Shown here in pieces: positions 38,701 through 45,998 of a stretch of 64,000 bases of DNA (within the stretch, counting starts at the first letter, position 1; the number at the start of each line of letters is the position of its first letter). The notes beneath the pieces are model-generated. The model was not told where the DNA came from. It saw nothing but the letters and a program-made list of their open reading frames with translations, and ran no database searches. A program made the position numbers and the translations under genes. Source of the DNA: Thraustochytrium sp. TN22 (lineage: Eukaryota > Sar > Bigyra > Thraustochytrida > Thraustochytriidae); NCBI GenBank assembly GCA_013306675.1, contig JABLUY010000111.1, positions 1 to 64,000 on the forward strand, given 5' to 3'.

Positions 38701-40013
38701 TCGATGGCGCCCATGTGCACGAGCTTGTTCACATCGAAGCCAATGGACGCCAGCTGGCTCATCATGGTGAGCGCCGCCTGCGCGTTGGTCTCGAACTCGG
38801 GGTGCTGCTGCAGCGAGGTGAGCACGGCCTGCAGGCCGCCGCGCGCGTCGACCGCGTTGGCGTTCTCCAGGCTCGAGGTGGCCAGGTTGGCCAAGGCCTG
38901 CGTGCAGGCGGAGACGAGCTCCTCGTTGTTTGGCTCGTTGCGCATGGCCTCCACGATGACTTCGACGCCGCCCGCGGCGATGATCTCCGAGGCGTTGGCC
39001 TTGGTGGCGTGCGCCAGGCGGCCCAGAGCGCGCGCCGCGGCCACCTGGCTCTTGGGGCTGAACTGCGAGAAGTTGCTGATGAGGACCGCCACGCCGCCGT
39101 TGGCGATGATGCGCTCCACGTTCTCGGGAGAGAGCGCGAGGTTGGCCAGGAGCGCCGTGGTAAACTCGAGCGCGTCCTCCGACAGCCCGCCGCGGCGCAG
39201 GCGCTCGATGGCGGCCTCCAGGTCGTCGCCCGCGACGCGAGCCAGCAGGCGGCCGCCGGCGCGCAAGAGGCCCTCGTTGCCGGCGTGCGCCTCGAGCTGC
39301 AGCACGAGCGCCTCCACCAGGCCCATGTCCTTCATGGTGGCCAAAATGGCCGGGTCCTGCGCGAAGCGCTCCAGCAGGCGGAAGGTGGGCTTGAGCATCT
39401 CCTCCGAGACCTCGCGGCCCGGCGCGATGGCCGCCACGAAGGCGTCCAGGGCGCCGTTGTCCAGCAGGACGCGCGCGCCGCGCTCCGTCATGCCCACGCG
39501 GTCCGCCACCGTGGCGCACGCCGCCTGCACGCGGTCGTTGTGCGAGCTCTGCACGCCCTCCAGCACGGCCTCCACGCTGCCCTTGGAGTTCATGATGGCC
39601 TCCGGGTTGAAGCGCGCCATCTTCTCCAGCAACGACGACCCGGCCTCGGCCACCTCCTGTTCGTCCAGCGAGCCCTCGTCGCTCAGACTCAGCATCGCCT
39701 GCAGCGCCGCCTCCACGCCGCCGGCCTTGGCCAGACGCCCGGCGTTCTCCGGGTTGGTCGTCAGGCCGGCCAGGCCCTCCGTCGCGCCGCGCAGCAGCTC
39801 CCGGTCCTTGGGGTGCTTTTGCAGCAGCGCCACGATGGCCTCCAGGCCGCCCGCCTCGATGCACGCGTCCACGTTCTCGCGCCACCCAGGGTTGGGCGGC
39901 AAGATGTGGCTCATCAGGCACGAGCAGTTGTACTTGGCCATTTGCCCGAAGTTCGAATACTGCTTCAGCGACGTCACAATCGACCGCACCTGCGCCGGGT
40001 CGCCCGCGCCCAT
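32712..40013 (-). CDS. Giant armadillo-repeat protein with WW-like and C-terminal PH domain
   Basis: 2,433 residues in one uninterrupted frame from the ATG at 40013. Almost the whole length is armadillo/HEAT-like repeats of about 42 residues, recognisable by recurring phrases such as GGVEAALQAM, NGGVAVLISNF, GAIEGILTAM and ALGNLA. A WW-like segment near residue 1655 (YDENGRAYYHNTKTGETTWEAPEEY) has the aromatic pair and second Trp, while the usual first Trp is missing (LLYDENG). ARM repeats resume to about 2,280. The last 130 residues (VFTEWSNGGPQSRHLYVKP to RRRWVAALSTLIQTYRND) read as a PH-type domain with the conserved C-terminal helix Trp. Such proteins act as scaffolds; the PH domain suggests membrane or phosphoinositide binding. 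I cannot name an orthologue with certainty. Confidence 0.92.
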   Translation of the reverse strand: MGAGDPAQVRSIVTSLKQYSNFGQMAKYNCSCLMSHILPPNPGWRENVDACIEAGGLEAIVALLQKHPKDRELLRGATEGLAGLTTNPENAGRLAKAGGVEAALQAMLSLSDEGSLDEQEVAEAGSSLLEKMARFNPEAIMNSKGSVEAVLEGVQSSHNDRVQAACATVADRVGMTERGARVLLDNGALDAFVAAIAPGREVSEEMLKPTFRLLERFAQDPAILATMKDMGLVEALVLQLEAHAGNEGLLRAGGRLLARVAGDDLEAAIERLRRGGLSEDALEFTTALLANLALSPENVERIIANGGVAVLISNFSQFSPKSQVAAARALGRLAHATKANASEIIAAGGVEVIVEAMRNEPNNEELVSACTQALANLATSSLENANAVDARGGLQAVLTSLQQHPEFETNAQAALTMMSQLASIGFDVNKLVHMGAIEGILTAMEANLSSAEVQRSGFRALTAVMKAEGASASAGKKGGSGIKSAPVAILSFKGGVTVMVNSLELHRSRDLVVVPAIETLAVLVGSEKTAADKLAKAKATESVVSAVFTQMLAAALGSVQASGALSRTFEVNVRTLMQALVNKRDAAAPVKALGGETGGMVAGRAESAEALESALMAVAVYAWEPSLAKAMAAAGLGATLVSSFKQVSDASGLPMQSQVMAAFALAAASVARAGAEHVAALDAAGLPRVLVDTVKRHGKASDSTICCLRALRAFASTKVLRAKLAAEGVIEAVVGAMRANPDDPHVAVASMDLFLTLASSDDLCRDVAFKGATRQGIKMIQDNASLDDFERPTERALMVMERVAGTHTKPEEIRSNLVKQGAVDATTRAMDAYPWSEVIESVGSRLLSRLLDASSVEAEIDKMEYLVGELKKSARPDTVLPKLARAMATVGALALTPANGPVMVKKNAAAIVVDALNTIGALPLTKEREFARRAGFRALGQLGASVGPLSKSLGVEELIVEALSAPDAKVTLIEKIGALNCVKSMGNVEPSAAALVRAGVAELIFDLVKRQSNDEALVTAAFGALASLAQHQAGAEKCTRLGLNKFVLQHMRNHQDSSSARFSEEGLTLLANLALVDSNIAEQLEGGVVDLVTATLDQHCDDPAAPEPRVLTAAVAALQRLCTTEATIRSIVRKGAVTKVIGIAQSSVVYQSDPECMEAVLFLIETCAMLSETHETLAKAGAVDLIMAAMQLNATNENVALVGSKALQALLGSSGDTVRALVGDIARLTAALKKKPGDRETQMALSTALRNLANLALIEGVVTPKVAPEIAKAATDAMETAQAVLPEGPTRSEILAAAMQLLGRTALVAGAGAKLDAERAVQKILAIVQANRGDETVLEAAMFALGNLAATSPAAVRAMAAAGGIALLEQTLQESGENEHLRDAASRALEKVRAAAAGGASVLSRDPMGANALAEVLKAEGNDPAAMSSYLEEIGAGRTGGADLLAMLGAGAFADAPAHVRAALLSALTRRAEAGDDLKISSPAEMSAILAALETHPNEALDLLASLNPGPASAPFVAAGGVEKLLQIVRDQTGEDPVAVTKALQALNRLAAGNKAGAAKLVELDAAAAITAAMKTHPDDFDLNREAVDLLSKLAAARGMAKTGMTAETMRLVNRALDTFGAEDKAFKRDATKLVAGLSGIYKEDSVDMVAARLNGALGAMTGAAHVKLLYDENGRAYYHNTKTGETTWEAPEEYRDAMGAMAAAAKLTQSHKDNVQQVDPSVLSAAVLRFQDHSEEPARLTDLAQTLSVLATNESNRQEIVRAGGLEAIISALNGENVDPEFLAAALHLLNQFARNDFFKKQIAELGGIEAIILLLIKFMDHINVVEKCIATLANLCFQAPANVEQVIHYDGVPAVGEAMRRYPQETTMLYSAMVLLSNLMFGKDENKLIVGREVGLQVIQVLRTHFKDAKLFKAALRALGNLTFLDENILFVVTNGAVKCIVAGMKANEADLELQQLAIEVMGNMGSYSEDDPRLRSKIQRGEQASVYDIIVVEGGAKRILETIAQTEEASLMMSGLEALSNLSSSSVVVDKLVHMGIVPIVFEAMTKYDWDEDLVEKAMRLVAILTYSPDAVRVIAECDGVQVILAAMEAHEDQVEFLANGAAALKNLAAVEDLREEIGKVGGIPTMLQLWEKNIRSLLFLQEATTLFIRLSRSEHLSEEITTKGMNLILEALEVYKDDVNFLIPAFTLIGHLAFAPANLKSIIQYGGVTVIIESILEHPDSKPLVIRGIQSLDNLASTSAEHSKIVADAGGQETIKEVAAAYAHDAEVVQVCKSALLSMQPAVERRKAKPRYAFGDRKEEFRPTGEDPLKEYRNMLKTGAVFTEWSNGGPQSRHLYVKPDWKAIAWKDPKKGARSELVLYLRDIRHVRSGLHDGHKQRRRQANEKCAFTIVARAQSLDFETASEEDRRRWVAALSTLIQTYRNDPQWLR

Positions 40014-40417
40014 CTTGCCCGTGCCCTCGGGCGTGTACTTGTCACTCCTCCGCGCTGCTCCCCGTCGATACCGTCTGCGCGAACGAGCCGGCCCGCCGCG
40101 GCCCGCCCAGCGGCAGCCGCCCGGTGCCGCCCTGCGCCGCTCTGCCGCGCCGCCGCCCTCCGCCGCGCCGCGCCCGGCCGCGCCGCCGCGCCTCCGCGCC
40201 GCGCCGCCGCCGCCGCCGCGCCGCCGGCCTTACGCGTCTGCCCGCGCGCCGCGCCGCGCGCGGCCTCCCTCGCGCGCTCGGCCTCCGCCCTGCCTGCCTG
40301 CCCTGCCTGCCCCCAGAGAGGAGAGAGAGAGAGAGAGAGAGACACTGCCTCCTCCCTCCAGCGAGGGACCGGCGCGCGCCGCTTTCCCTTTTTCAAAAAG
40401 ACACGCGCACCGCAACG

Positions 40418-40462
40418 AGCGAGCGAGCGAGCGAGCGCGCGAGCGAGCGAGCGAGCGAGCGC
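40418..40462. repeat. (GAGC)n tetranucleotide tract
   Basis: About ten GAGC units with GCGC interruptions. The same GAGC repeat occurs at about 43908-43932. Confidence 0.85.
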
Positions 40463-41000
40463 GCGCGCTGCCCGCCACGCCCGCCGCTGCCTGCCTGCGC
40501 CCGCCTGCCTGCCTGCCTGCCGCCGCCGCCGCCTGCCGCCGCCGCCTCGCCCCGCGCGCTCCTGGGTCTGCGGCCGCGCCGCGCCGCGCCGCGCCCGCCC
40601 GCACCCGCGCCGCGCCGCGCCGCGCTCGTCTCTTTCGGGATCTGAGCGAGCGCGCACGCCCCCCCCTCCTCCCGCGCTCCCGCTGATTATGTATGATTCG
40701 CAGCGCCGGCCTGGCCTGGGCGGCGCTGTGCAGAGCTCCAGCCTCCAAGTCGGCGCTGCAGGCAGCGGCTGGCAGCCGCACTTGCGACAAGCTGGTCGGC
40801 CGACTTGCAGCGCTGCGCTGCGGTGCTGCGCCGCGGCGGCTTGTTAGTTCAACTTCCGTGGCGGGGCTGGCGTGGCCGGCGCCGCCGCGCGCGACTCGAC
40901 CCGACTCGGACGGCCGCGGGCAAGCACTTCGGCCGGCGGGGGCACGACGCGCGCCCGCGCCGGCGCCCAGTCAAGGCTGGCGCGAGACGACCCTGTCTCC

Positions 41001-41060
41001 GCGCAAGGCCGCGCAAGGCCGCGCAAGGCCGCGCAAGGCCGCGCAAGGCCGTACAAGGCC
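41001..41060. repeat. Six tandem 10-base units (GCGCAAGGCC)
   Basis: Five perfect GCGCAAGGCC units followed by one GTACAAGGCC, phased at exactly ten bases, close to one turn of the DNA helix. Confidence 0.97.
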
Positions 41061-42179
41061 GCTTCGGCCCGGTCGACTCGCGCGCTGCCCCCTCCGAAAG
41101 AGCGCGCTCGCAGCACCGCGACTCGCAGCGTGCACCTGCCGCGCGCGTGCCGCCGCGGTGAGACTATGCACTGTGGAACTCATGGAACTGGACTCGGGGG
41201 ACAGGAGATGAGTGCGGGCACGTGCCTTGCACACGCTCGCCGCAAGGGTGTTGTTGTCCTGACGGACACCACCGCCACGGGCAGCCTGGAGGCCCTGGAG
41301 GCGTAGGTCAGCGTAGGACAGGAGCCCTGCCAGCGCCGCTCGCTAGGCCTAGTTAGCGGTGGCCGACGGAGCGTAAATTACTGCTACGGACCGGCTTCGC
41401 CTCTCATGGCCAGCGTTCGTCGTTGTGTTTCACTGACTCCAACACTCTGGCATCTTTACCATTGTAGTAGGTACCATGGTAGCATCTAAATTAAAAAGGA
41501 CCTAAAAGGGAGGATACGCCACTTGGAGCGCACCACTTGGGTGCACAAGTGCACCAGCCAAGGCGCGCCAGGGCGCGTAACAGGGCCACTTGAGTGTCGT
41601 GGTTGGTCGGTCGAGTCGGTCCATCGAGTCCGATCGACCGCCAGTGGCGCTGGCTACTACTTTTATACTGCGGCAGGCAGGCAGCCTGCAGCGGGTGGCC
41701 GGCCGTTGCAGCGCGGCGGCGGCCGCGGCGAGCGCACTGTAGCCGGCCGACCGATGGCGGCGGGCCTGGGGCAGTCGACGGCGGGCCCTGCCCGTTTGGA
41801 GCCGCCAAAAAGAAAGTCGTGGCCGGTCGTGGCCTCATTGGGATCGGATACTAGAGGCCTAGTAGCCACAACCAACTTTACCAGCGGCGAATCAGAGTGG
41901 GCTGTCGTTGCATGAGACACCGCCGGAGCACTGACCGACATGTGAGGGTGAGCATACATGCACGCCGCGCGGCTGGCTTGCACGAACGTTAACTGCTGCA
42001 GGCAGGACTCGAGTCGGCAGCCGCGCCACCTCCTGCGGCAGTGTGGCAGTGTGGCTGCTGCACAAGATCGGATCTTCGTTGCGAGCTTCCCACCAGCCCA
42101 CACGCATCGCCACGCATCGCCACGCTACTCAGAGGCTCACCTCACCAGCGCCTCGCGGCTTCGCCTCGCCTCGCCATGC

Positions 42180-43526
42180 TCAACCGCCAAAGGGATTGAG
42201 TGAACGCCAAGACCAACCGCCATCCCGCTCCTTCGGCTCCTGGGCCGCGTCCTCACGATCTTGCGTGCTGGAGGATTGGGTGGCGTTCGCGCCGTTGCTG
42301 GCGCCCTCGTCGACGCGATCATTGGCGCCCTCCTCGGCATCGTCTGCCTCGTTGTCGAGAACCGCGGTCTGCACCCAGGAGGAGATGCTCTTGGCGAGTG
42401 CGCGGTCCTGGCGCTGCGCGGCGAGGCGGCGCTGCTTGATGGCGGTAACGAGTTGCCGCGCGCGTGCGTCGCGCGGGTCGCACTGGAGGACTCGCTTCAC
42501 GTCAACGGCGGCGGCCGTGAACTTGGCCTGGAGAACGTGCGCGCGGCACTTGAGCAAAAGTGCGTCCTTGCGGAGCGTCAGCAGGGCCTCGGCGTCCAGC
42601 GCATCGGCGCCCACAGCGAAGGGCCCCAGGCCCGACCGAAGTGCACCGGCCAAACATAGGGCCAGTGACGCAAGACAGACCGCCTCCCCAGCCGCCTCGG
42701 GCTGCTGCTGGAGGGCGAACTTGGCGCCTGTGAGTGCGTGGCGCGCGAAGCGGAGCGCGGCCGCCGCCTCGCTCGGCACGGCCAGCGCGTTCGCGCTGGG
42801 CACAGTGACCTCCTCTTCCTCTTGTGCATAGGGCGCCGCAGTACCAGGCTCTTCCTCGCCGCCCTCCAAGAAAATCTCTGCGCTCTCACCTTCCAGAGTA
42901 GCGACCATGCCGAGGCGGGGCGGCGGCTCCAGCAGCCCGCGCTCGCTGTATGTTCCTGCATACACCACGACCGTGCAGCCGACTGAGGTGGGACCACTCA
43001 GCGCCCGCAGGATGCTGACGATCTGCGCACGCGCGCTGCGAAAGTCGCGGTGCCGGCCAGCGAGAAATTGTGCGCGCCGCAGCGTCCTCTCCTCGGTCTC
43101 GCGCGAGACTTGTCCCTCTTGCTCCTGCCCCCGCTGCTCCTCCCGGCCCGAGGGCCGCGCCTGGTCCCCGATCTCGCCCGGCCCAAGCTCCCATTTCTCC
43201 AGGGCCTGCAGCCGGTGAAGCGGGACGCGCTCTAGCTCCACGCCCGCCGCCCGCGCGGTCCTCCGCGGCTCACCCACGGGCGGCGGCGCCAGGTCGGCCT
43301 CGCTGCCGTCCAAAAGATCCACATCCACGAATTCCGGCAACTGCGCGCCTTCTCCCCTCGCATGCACGAGCGTCACCATGCCCACTCTGCGCTGCTCCTT
43401 GTCCGCCTCGCGGCCGGTCCCGCCGCCGCTGCCGTCGCTGCCGCCGCCGCCGCCGCCGCGCCCCTCCCCAGCGCCAACGACCGCCACGCGCACCAGCTGG
43501 CCCACGCTCACCCCGGCCTCCTCCAT
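42180..43526 (-). CDS. TPR-domain protein, unknown partner
   Basis: A 448-residue protein started at the ATG at 43526 (MEEAGVSVGQLVRV). Residues 15-45 are Gly/Ser-rich. The middle has a long charged stretch (Glu/Arg/Gln, about 125-165). From about 265 to 385 helices occur in the pattern of tetratricopeptide repeats: AAAALRFARHALTGAKFAL, LLTLRKDALLLKCRAHVLQAKFTAAAVDVKRVLQCDPRDARARQLV. This resembles the C-terminal TPR of immunophilin or Hsp90 co-chaperone proteins, but no peptidyl-prolyl isomerase domain is visible. The C-terminus ends SWRSLNPFGG. It could be a chaperone adaptor; this is inference from the TPR alone. Confidence 0.75.
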   Translation of the reverse strand: MEEAGVSVGQLVRVAVVGAGEGRGGGGGGSDGSGGGTGREADKEQRRVGMVTLVHARGEGAQLPEFVDVDLLDGSEADLAPPPVGEPRRTARAAGVELERVPLHRLQALEKWELGPGEIGDQARPSGREEQRGQEQEGQVSRETEERTLRRAQFLAGRHRDFRSARAQIVSILRALSGPTSVGCTVVVYAGTYSERGLLEPPPRLGMVATLEGESAEIFLEGGEEEPGTAAPYAQEEEEVTVPSANALAVPSEAAAALRFARHALTGAKFALQQQPEAAGEAVCLASLALCLAGALRSGLGPFAVGADALDAEALLTLRKDALLLKCRAHVLQAKFTAAAVDVKRVLQCDPRDARARQLVTAIKQRRLAAQRQDRALAKSISSWVQTAVLDNEADDAEEGANDRVDEGASNGANATQSSSTQDREDAAQEPKERDGGWSWRSLNPFGG

Positions 43527-44131
43527 GGCCGGCTCCCGCCCGCGACGCGCCGCGCCCGCCGCCCGCCCGCCCGCCCGCCCGCGCGCGCGCCCGCGCGCTC
43601 CCTGCGCGCCTCCCCGCGCGCCGCTGCGCCGCGCCGCCGCCCGCCGCCGGGCCCTCTCGCGCCCGCGCGCCGCCCGCGCGCCGCGCTCCCGCGCTCCCGC
43701 TCTGGCGCGGGCGCAGCGCCGCCGGGCGCCGGGTTCCGGACGCGTCGCCGACGTCCGGAACCGGTCCGAGACGCCTGCGCGAGGGCCTGGCCACTCGGAC
43801 AGGCAGCCTGAGGCAGGTCCAGAAAGGGAAATGAGCAGTCACGCGGCAGACAAACCCGAAACCAAGCAGCGCTCGGAGCGGGCGAGCGGGCCGGCGCGCT
43901 TGCGTGCGAGCGAGCGAGCGAGCGAGCGAGCGTGCGTGCGCGCGTGCGGGCGGGCGGGCGGCGGGCGAGCTGGAGCGCGCTGGCTGGCGCCGTGCTGGCG
44001 ACGGCGAGAGCAGCCTCCTCCGGGCGTCTGGGAAAAGTCTGCCTGGCGGCGGGCTGGAGCTGCACACAAAGGCTGGCGGCAGCGGAAGCAGCAGCAGCAG
44101 GAGCAGGAGGAGGCGGAGGAGGAGCGCCGCC
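43527..44131. other. Divergent intergenic region (TPR gene / lipase gene)
   Basis: 605 bases, very GC-rich at both ends, with CCCGCC and GCGC runs at 43555-43700, GAGC repeats at 43908-43932 and GCAGCAGCAGGAGCAGGAGGAG purine repeats just before the lipase ATG. No gene. Confidence 0.65.
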
Positions 44132-44986
44132 ATGAGTGGGCCGAGGCGCGTGGGTCTGGCGCTGGCCGTGGCCGCGACGGTGGCACTGGCCGCTGCGCAA
44201 AGCGCGAGCACGGTGCAGGAGGCGCTGCCCGCGAGCTTCGACCGCGAGCTTGTGGCAGCGGCCGCGCGCAGCATGAGCGAATTCATGGACCCCTTCACGG
44301 CCAACGACGACGTGATGGCGGTGCAAAAGCAAGGCAACCGGTGCTTTGTCAAGGTGCAGGGCTCAGACAGCCTGCAAGACTGGATCAACAACATCTCCTT
44401 CATCAAGGGCGCCATCATGGGGCTCCGCTGCCGCGTCGGCGGCGCCGTCGCGCTCCCGGAGGACGACTGCAAGTCCTGGAAGGCGCTCGGCGTCGGCATG
44501 CGCGGCTTTGTGGAAGGCTGGAACCAGCTGCGCTTCCAGATGCTGCGCCAGATGCGCGACAAGTGCGACCTGCGGCAGGATCAGGTCGTCGTCGTGGGCC
44601 ACTCTCGCGGCGGCGCCATCGCGCAGGTGGCTGCCTCGGCGCTCTACCTGGATGGGATCGTCGATGCCCCGCGCCTCGCGCTCATCACCTTTGGCAGCCC
44701 TCGCGTGCTCGAGGCCTCGCTCAGCGACAGGGTGCACGGCGAATTCACGCAGTATCGCTTCATCAACGAGGAGGACCCCGTGCCTAGCACCCCTCCCTGG
44801 TGGCTCAGCTTCCGCCACGTCGGCCAGATGTTCTGCCGTGAGTGCGGATACCCCATGGTGCGCGACGAGCCCAAGATTGCCTTCAACGTCTTCGAAGTCG
44901 CAGACCACTTCCTCGAATCCTACCAGCTCTGGATTGCCACCATTGCGGGTGCAGGCCCCTCGGATGCGTTTGCGGTCTCGCACTGA
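44132..44986 (+). CDS. Secreted class 3 (fungal-type) lipase
   Basis: 284 residues with an alpha/beta-hydrolase lipase-3 pattern. The ATG at 44132 gives a clear signal peptide (GPRRVGLALAVAATVALAAA). The nucleophile elbow is GHSRGG (GxSxG) at about residues 153-158 after the strand QVVVV. The likely catalytic Asp lies in FINEEDPVPSTP and the His in ADHFLES, in the usual order. The strand ALITFGSPRV is typical of the family (ITFGxPRV). An upstream FVKVQGSD... stretch matches the family's first strand and oxyanion region. It probably hydrolyses ester bonds of acylglycerols outside the cell or in a vacuole, fitting a saprotrophic lifestyle. The upstream open frame lacks a signal peptide, so the later ATG is preferred. 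Confidence 0.92.
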   Translation: MSGPRRVGLALAVAATVALAAAQSASTVQEALPASFDRELVAAAARSMSEFMDPFTANDDVMAVQKQGNRCFVKVQGSDSLQDWINNISFIKGAIMGLRCRVGGAVALPEDDCKSWKALGVGMRGFVEGWNQLRFQMLRQMRDKCDLRQDQVVVVGHSRGGAIAQVAASALYLDGIVDAPRLALITFGSPRVLEASLSDRVHGEFTQYRFINEEDPVPSTPPWWLSFRHVGQMFCRECGYPMVRDEPKIAFNVFEVADHFLESYQLWIATIAGAGPSDAFAVSH

Positions 44987-45296
44987 TTGTGATGATCGCA
45001 CTGACGGTGAAGATCGCGCTGACGGTGAAGATTGCACATGTAGATTCTCTCCTTGTCTTTGTAACTAAAATTTGCATGGCCCTCTGATTGCGATTCGTTA
45101 TCCATCAGCAAGCTGCATCACGTCATGCCGCCAGCTTTCATCTGACCATCACTCTGCAAAGCACGTGGTCGCGTCATACATCCATCACCACGCCGCCTTC
45201 GGATGCTCCCCAATTTACAGACGGTGTTCGCCGCCCCCTTGCCGCCATAAAACTTGTCCAGGTGACCCTGGAGCGGCTGCCGATCTTGATTATCCA
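44987..45296. other. Intergenic between convergent lipase and small TPR gene
   Basis: 310 bases. Directly after the lipase stop an 18-base unit (GATCGCACTGACGGTGAA, one mismatch) is repeated in tandem at 44994-45029. The rest is average-GC DNA with no gene. Confidence 0.7.
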
Positions 45297-45647
45297 TTAC
45301 GGCTGCCCAAGGTTTGGATTGTCCAGATGGAGCTCGATGAGGGGCTGCCAATCGGTCTCGTTGCCCATCTTGACGGACTTGCTGAAGGCGGCCGCCGCGG
45401 CCTCGGGCTGGCCTGTGTGCAGGAGAGAAAAGCCGAGCAGGTGCTGCGCCTCTTTGAGCGTCTTGTGGCTGCGCAAGCAGTGCGAGAGCGCCTCAATGCA
45501 GAGGTGATAGTCGCCGAGCTTGTACAAGCCGCGGGCCGCGTACATCCACGCCACGGCGTGCGTCGGGTAGAAGCCCACGCGCTCCAGCAGCACGTCCTTG
45601 ACGGCCGTCGCGGTGCCCGGCGCGCCCGCGCTCGCCGCAGGCGCCAT
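45297..45647 (-). CDS. Small TPR protein, divergent from DNAI2
   Basis: 116 residues from the ATG at 45647. After an Ala-rich N-terminus it has two helix-turn-helix units in TPR phase: VAWMYAARGLYKLGDYHLCIEALSHCLRSH and KEAQHLLGFSLLHTGQPEAAAAAFSKSVKMG. It ends DWQPLIELHLDNPNLGQP. The TPR hallmarks (G-Y/L pattern, A at position 20) are visible, so it is very likely a real gene despite its size. It lies head-to-head with the axonemal dynein gene, 351 bases apart, so a shared promoter and a ciliary role are possible. No specific orthologue recognised. Confidence 0.75.
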   Translation of the reverse strand: MAPAASAGAPGTATAVKDVLLERVGFYPTHAVAWMYAARGLYKLGDYHLCIEALSHCLRSHKTLKEAQHLLGFSLLHTGQPEAAAAAFSKSVKMGNETDWQPLIELHLDNPNLGQP

Positions 45648-45998
45648 GGCTGCGCTTGCCGTTCCTGCGCGCGCCGTGCCCGCCCGCCCGCCCGCCCGCC
45701 CGCTCGGCGGTGGCGCCACGGCGGCCACGGCGCGAATGCCGTTGCGCGCCTAGCGTTTCCCGTAGCGCGCCTAGCGGGCGCGTCCCACTGGCAGCCAGGC
45801 TTCATAGAGGGAATCGTCCCAGCGGCGGGCGCAGCGGCGCGGCAGGCAAACTCAAAGAGAGGGAGGGAGGGAGGAGGGAGAGGGAGGGGAAAGAGGGAGC
45901 GGCGCGCGCGCGGGCGCGGGCGCGGGCGGCGGGGGCGCGGGCAGGCGTTGCTGCGGCGCGCGGCGCGGCGGCGGGCGGCGTGGCTCAGGGCCGGCAGG
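45648..45998. promoter_or_regulatory. Divergent promoter region, small TPR gene / DNAI2
   Basis: 351 bases separating two genes that start in opposite directions. It includes a GAGGGAGGGAGGGAGGA purine run at about 45860-45895 and a GCGGGC-rich segment. Bidirectional control is inferred from layout alone. Confidence 0.45.

Larger units (their letters stand above)
40014..42179. other. Intergenic, upstream of giant ARM gene and 3' flank of TPR gene
   Basis: 2.2 kb without a supported gene. 40014-40680 is extremely GC-rich, with a (GA)n tract (40317-40342) and GAGC/GCGA tetramers (40418-40462). 41001-41060 is a perfect decamer array. 41344-41351 is a TAGGCCTA palindrome. 41440-41520 is a less GC-rich stretch with ACCATTGTAGTAGGTACCATGGT, and 42098-42125 has a short CGCATCGCCA repeat. 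A gene with introns cannot be excluded at 41.2-42.1 kb. Confidence 0.55.

Noticed and set aside
41001-41060. CRISPR-like array
   Set aside because: Units are contiguous 10-mers without spacers, in a eukaryotic genome.
45072-45998. 309-codon in-frame extension of DNAI2
   Set aside because: No ATG at its beginning, no family similarity, overlaps the small TPR gene on the other strand, and the MESSVVEV start fits the family.
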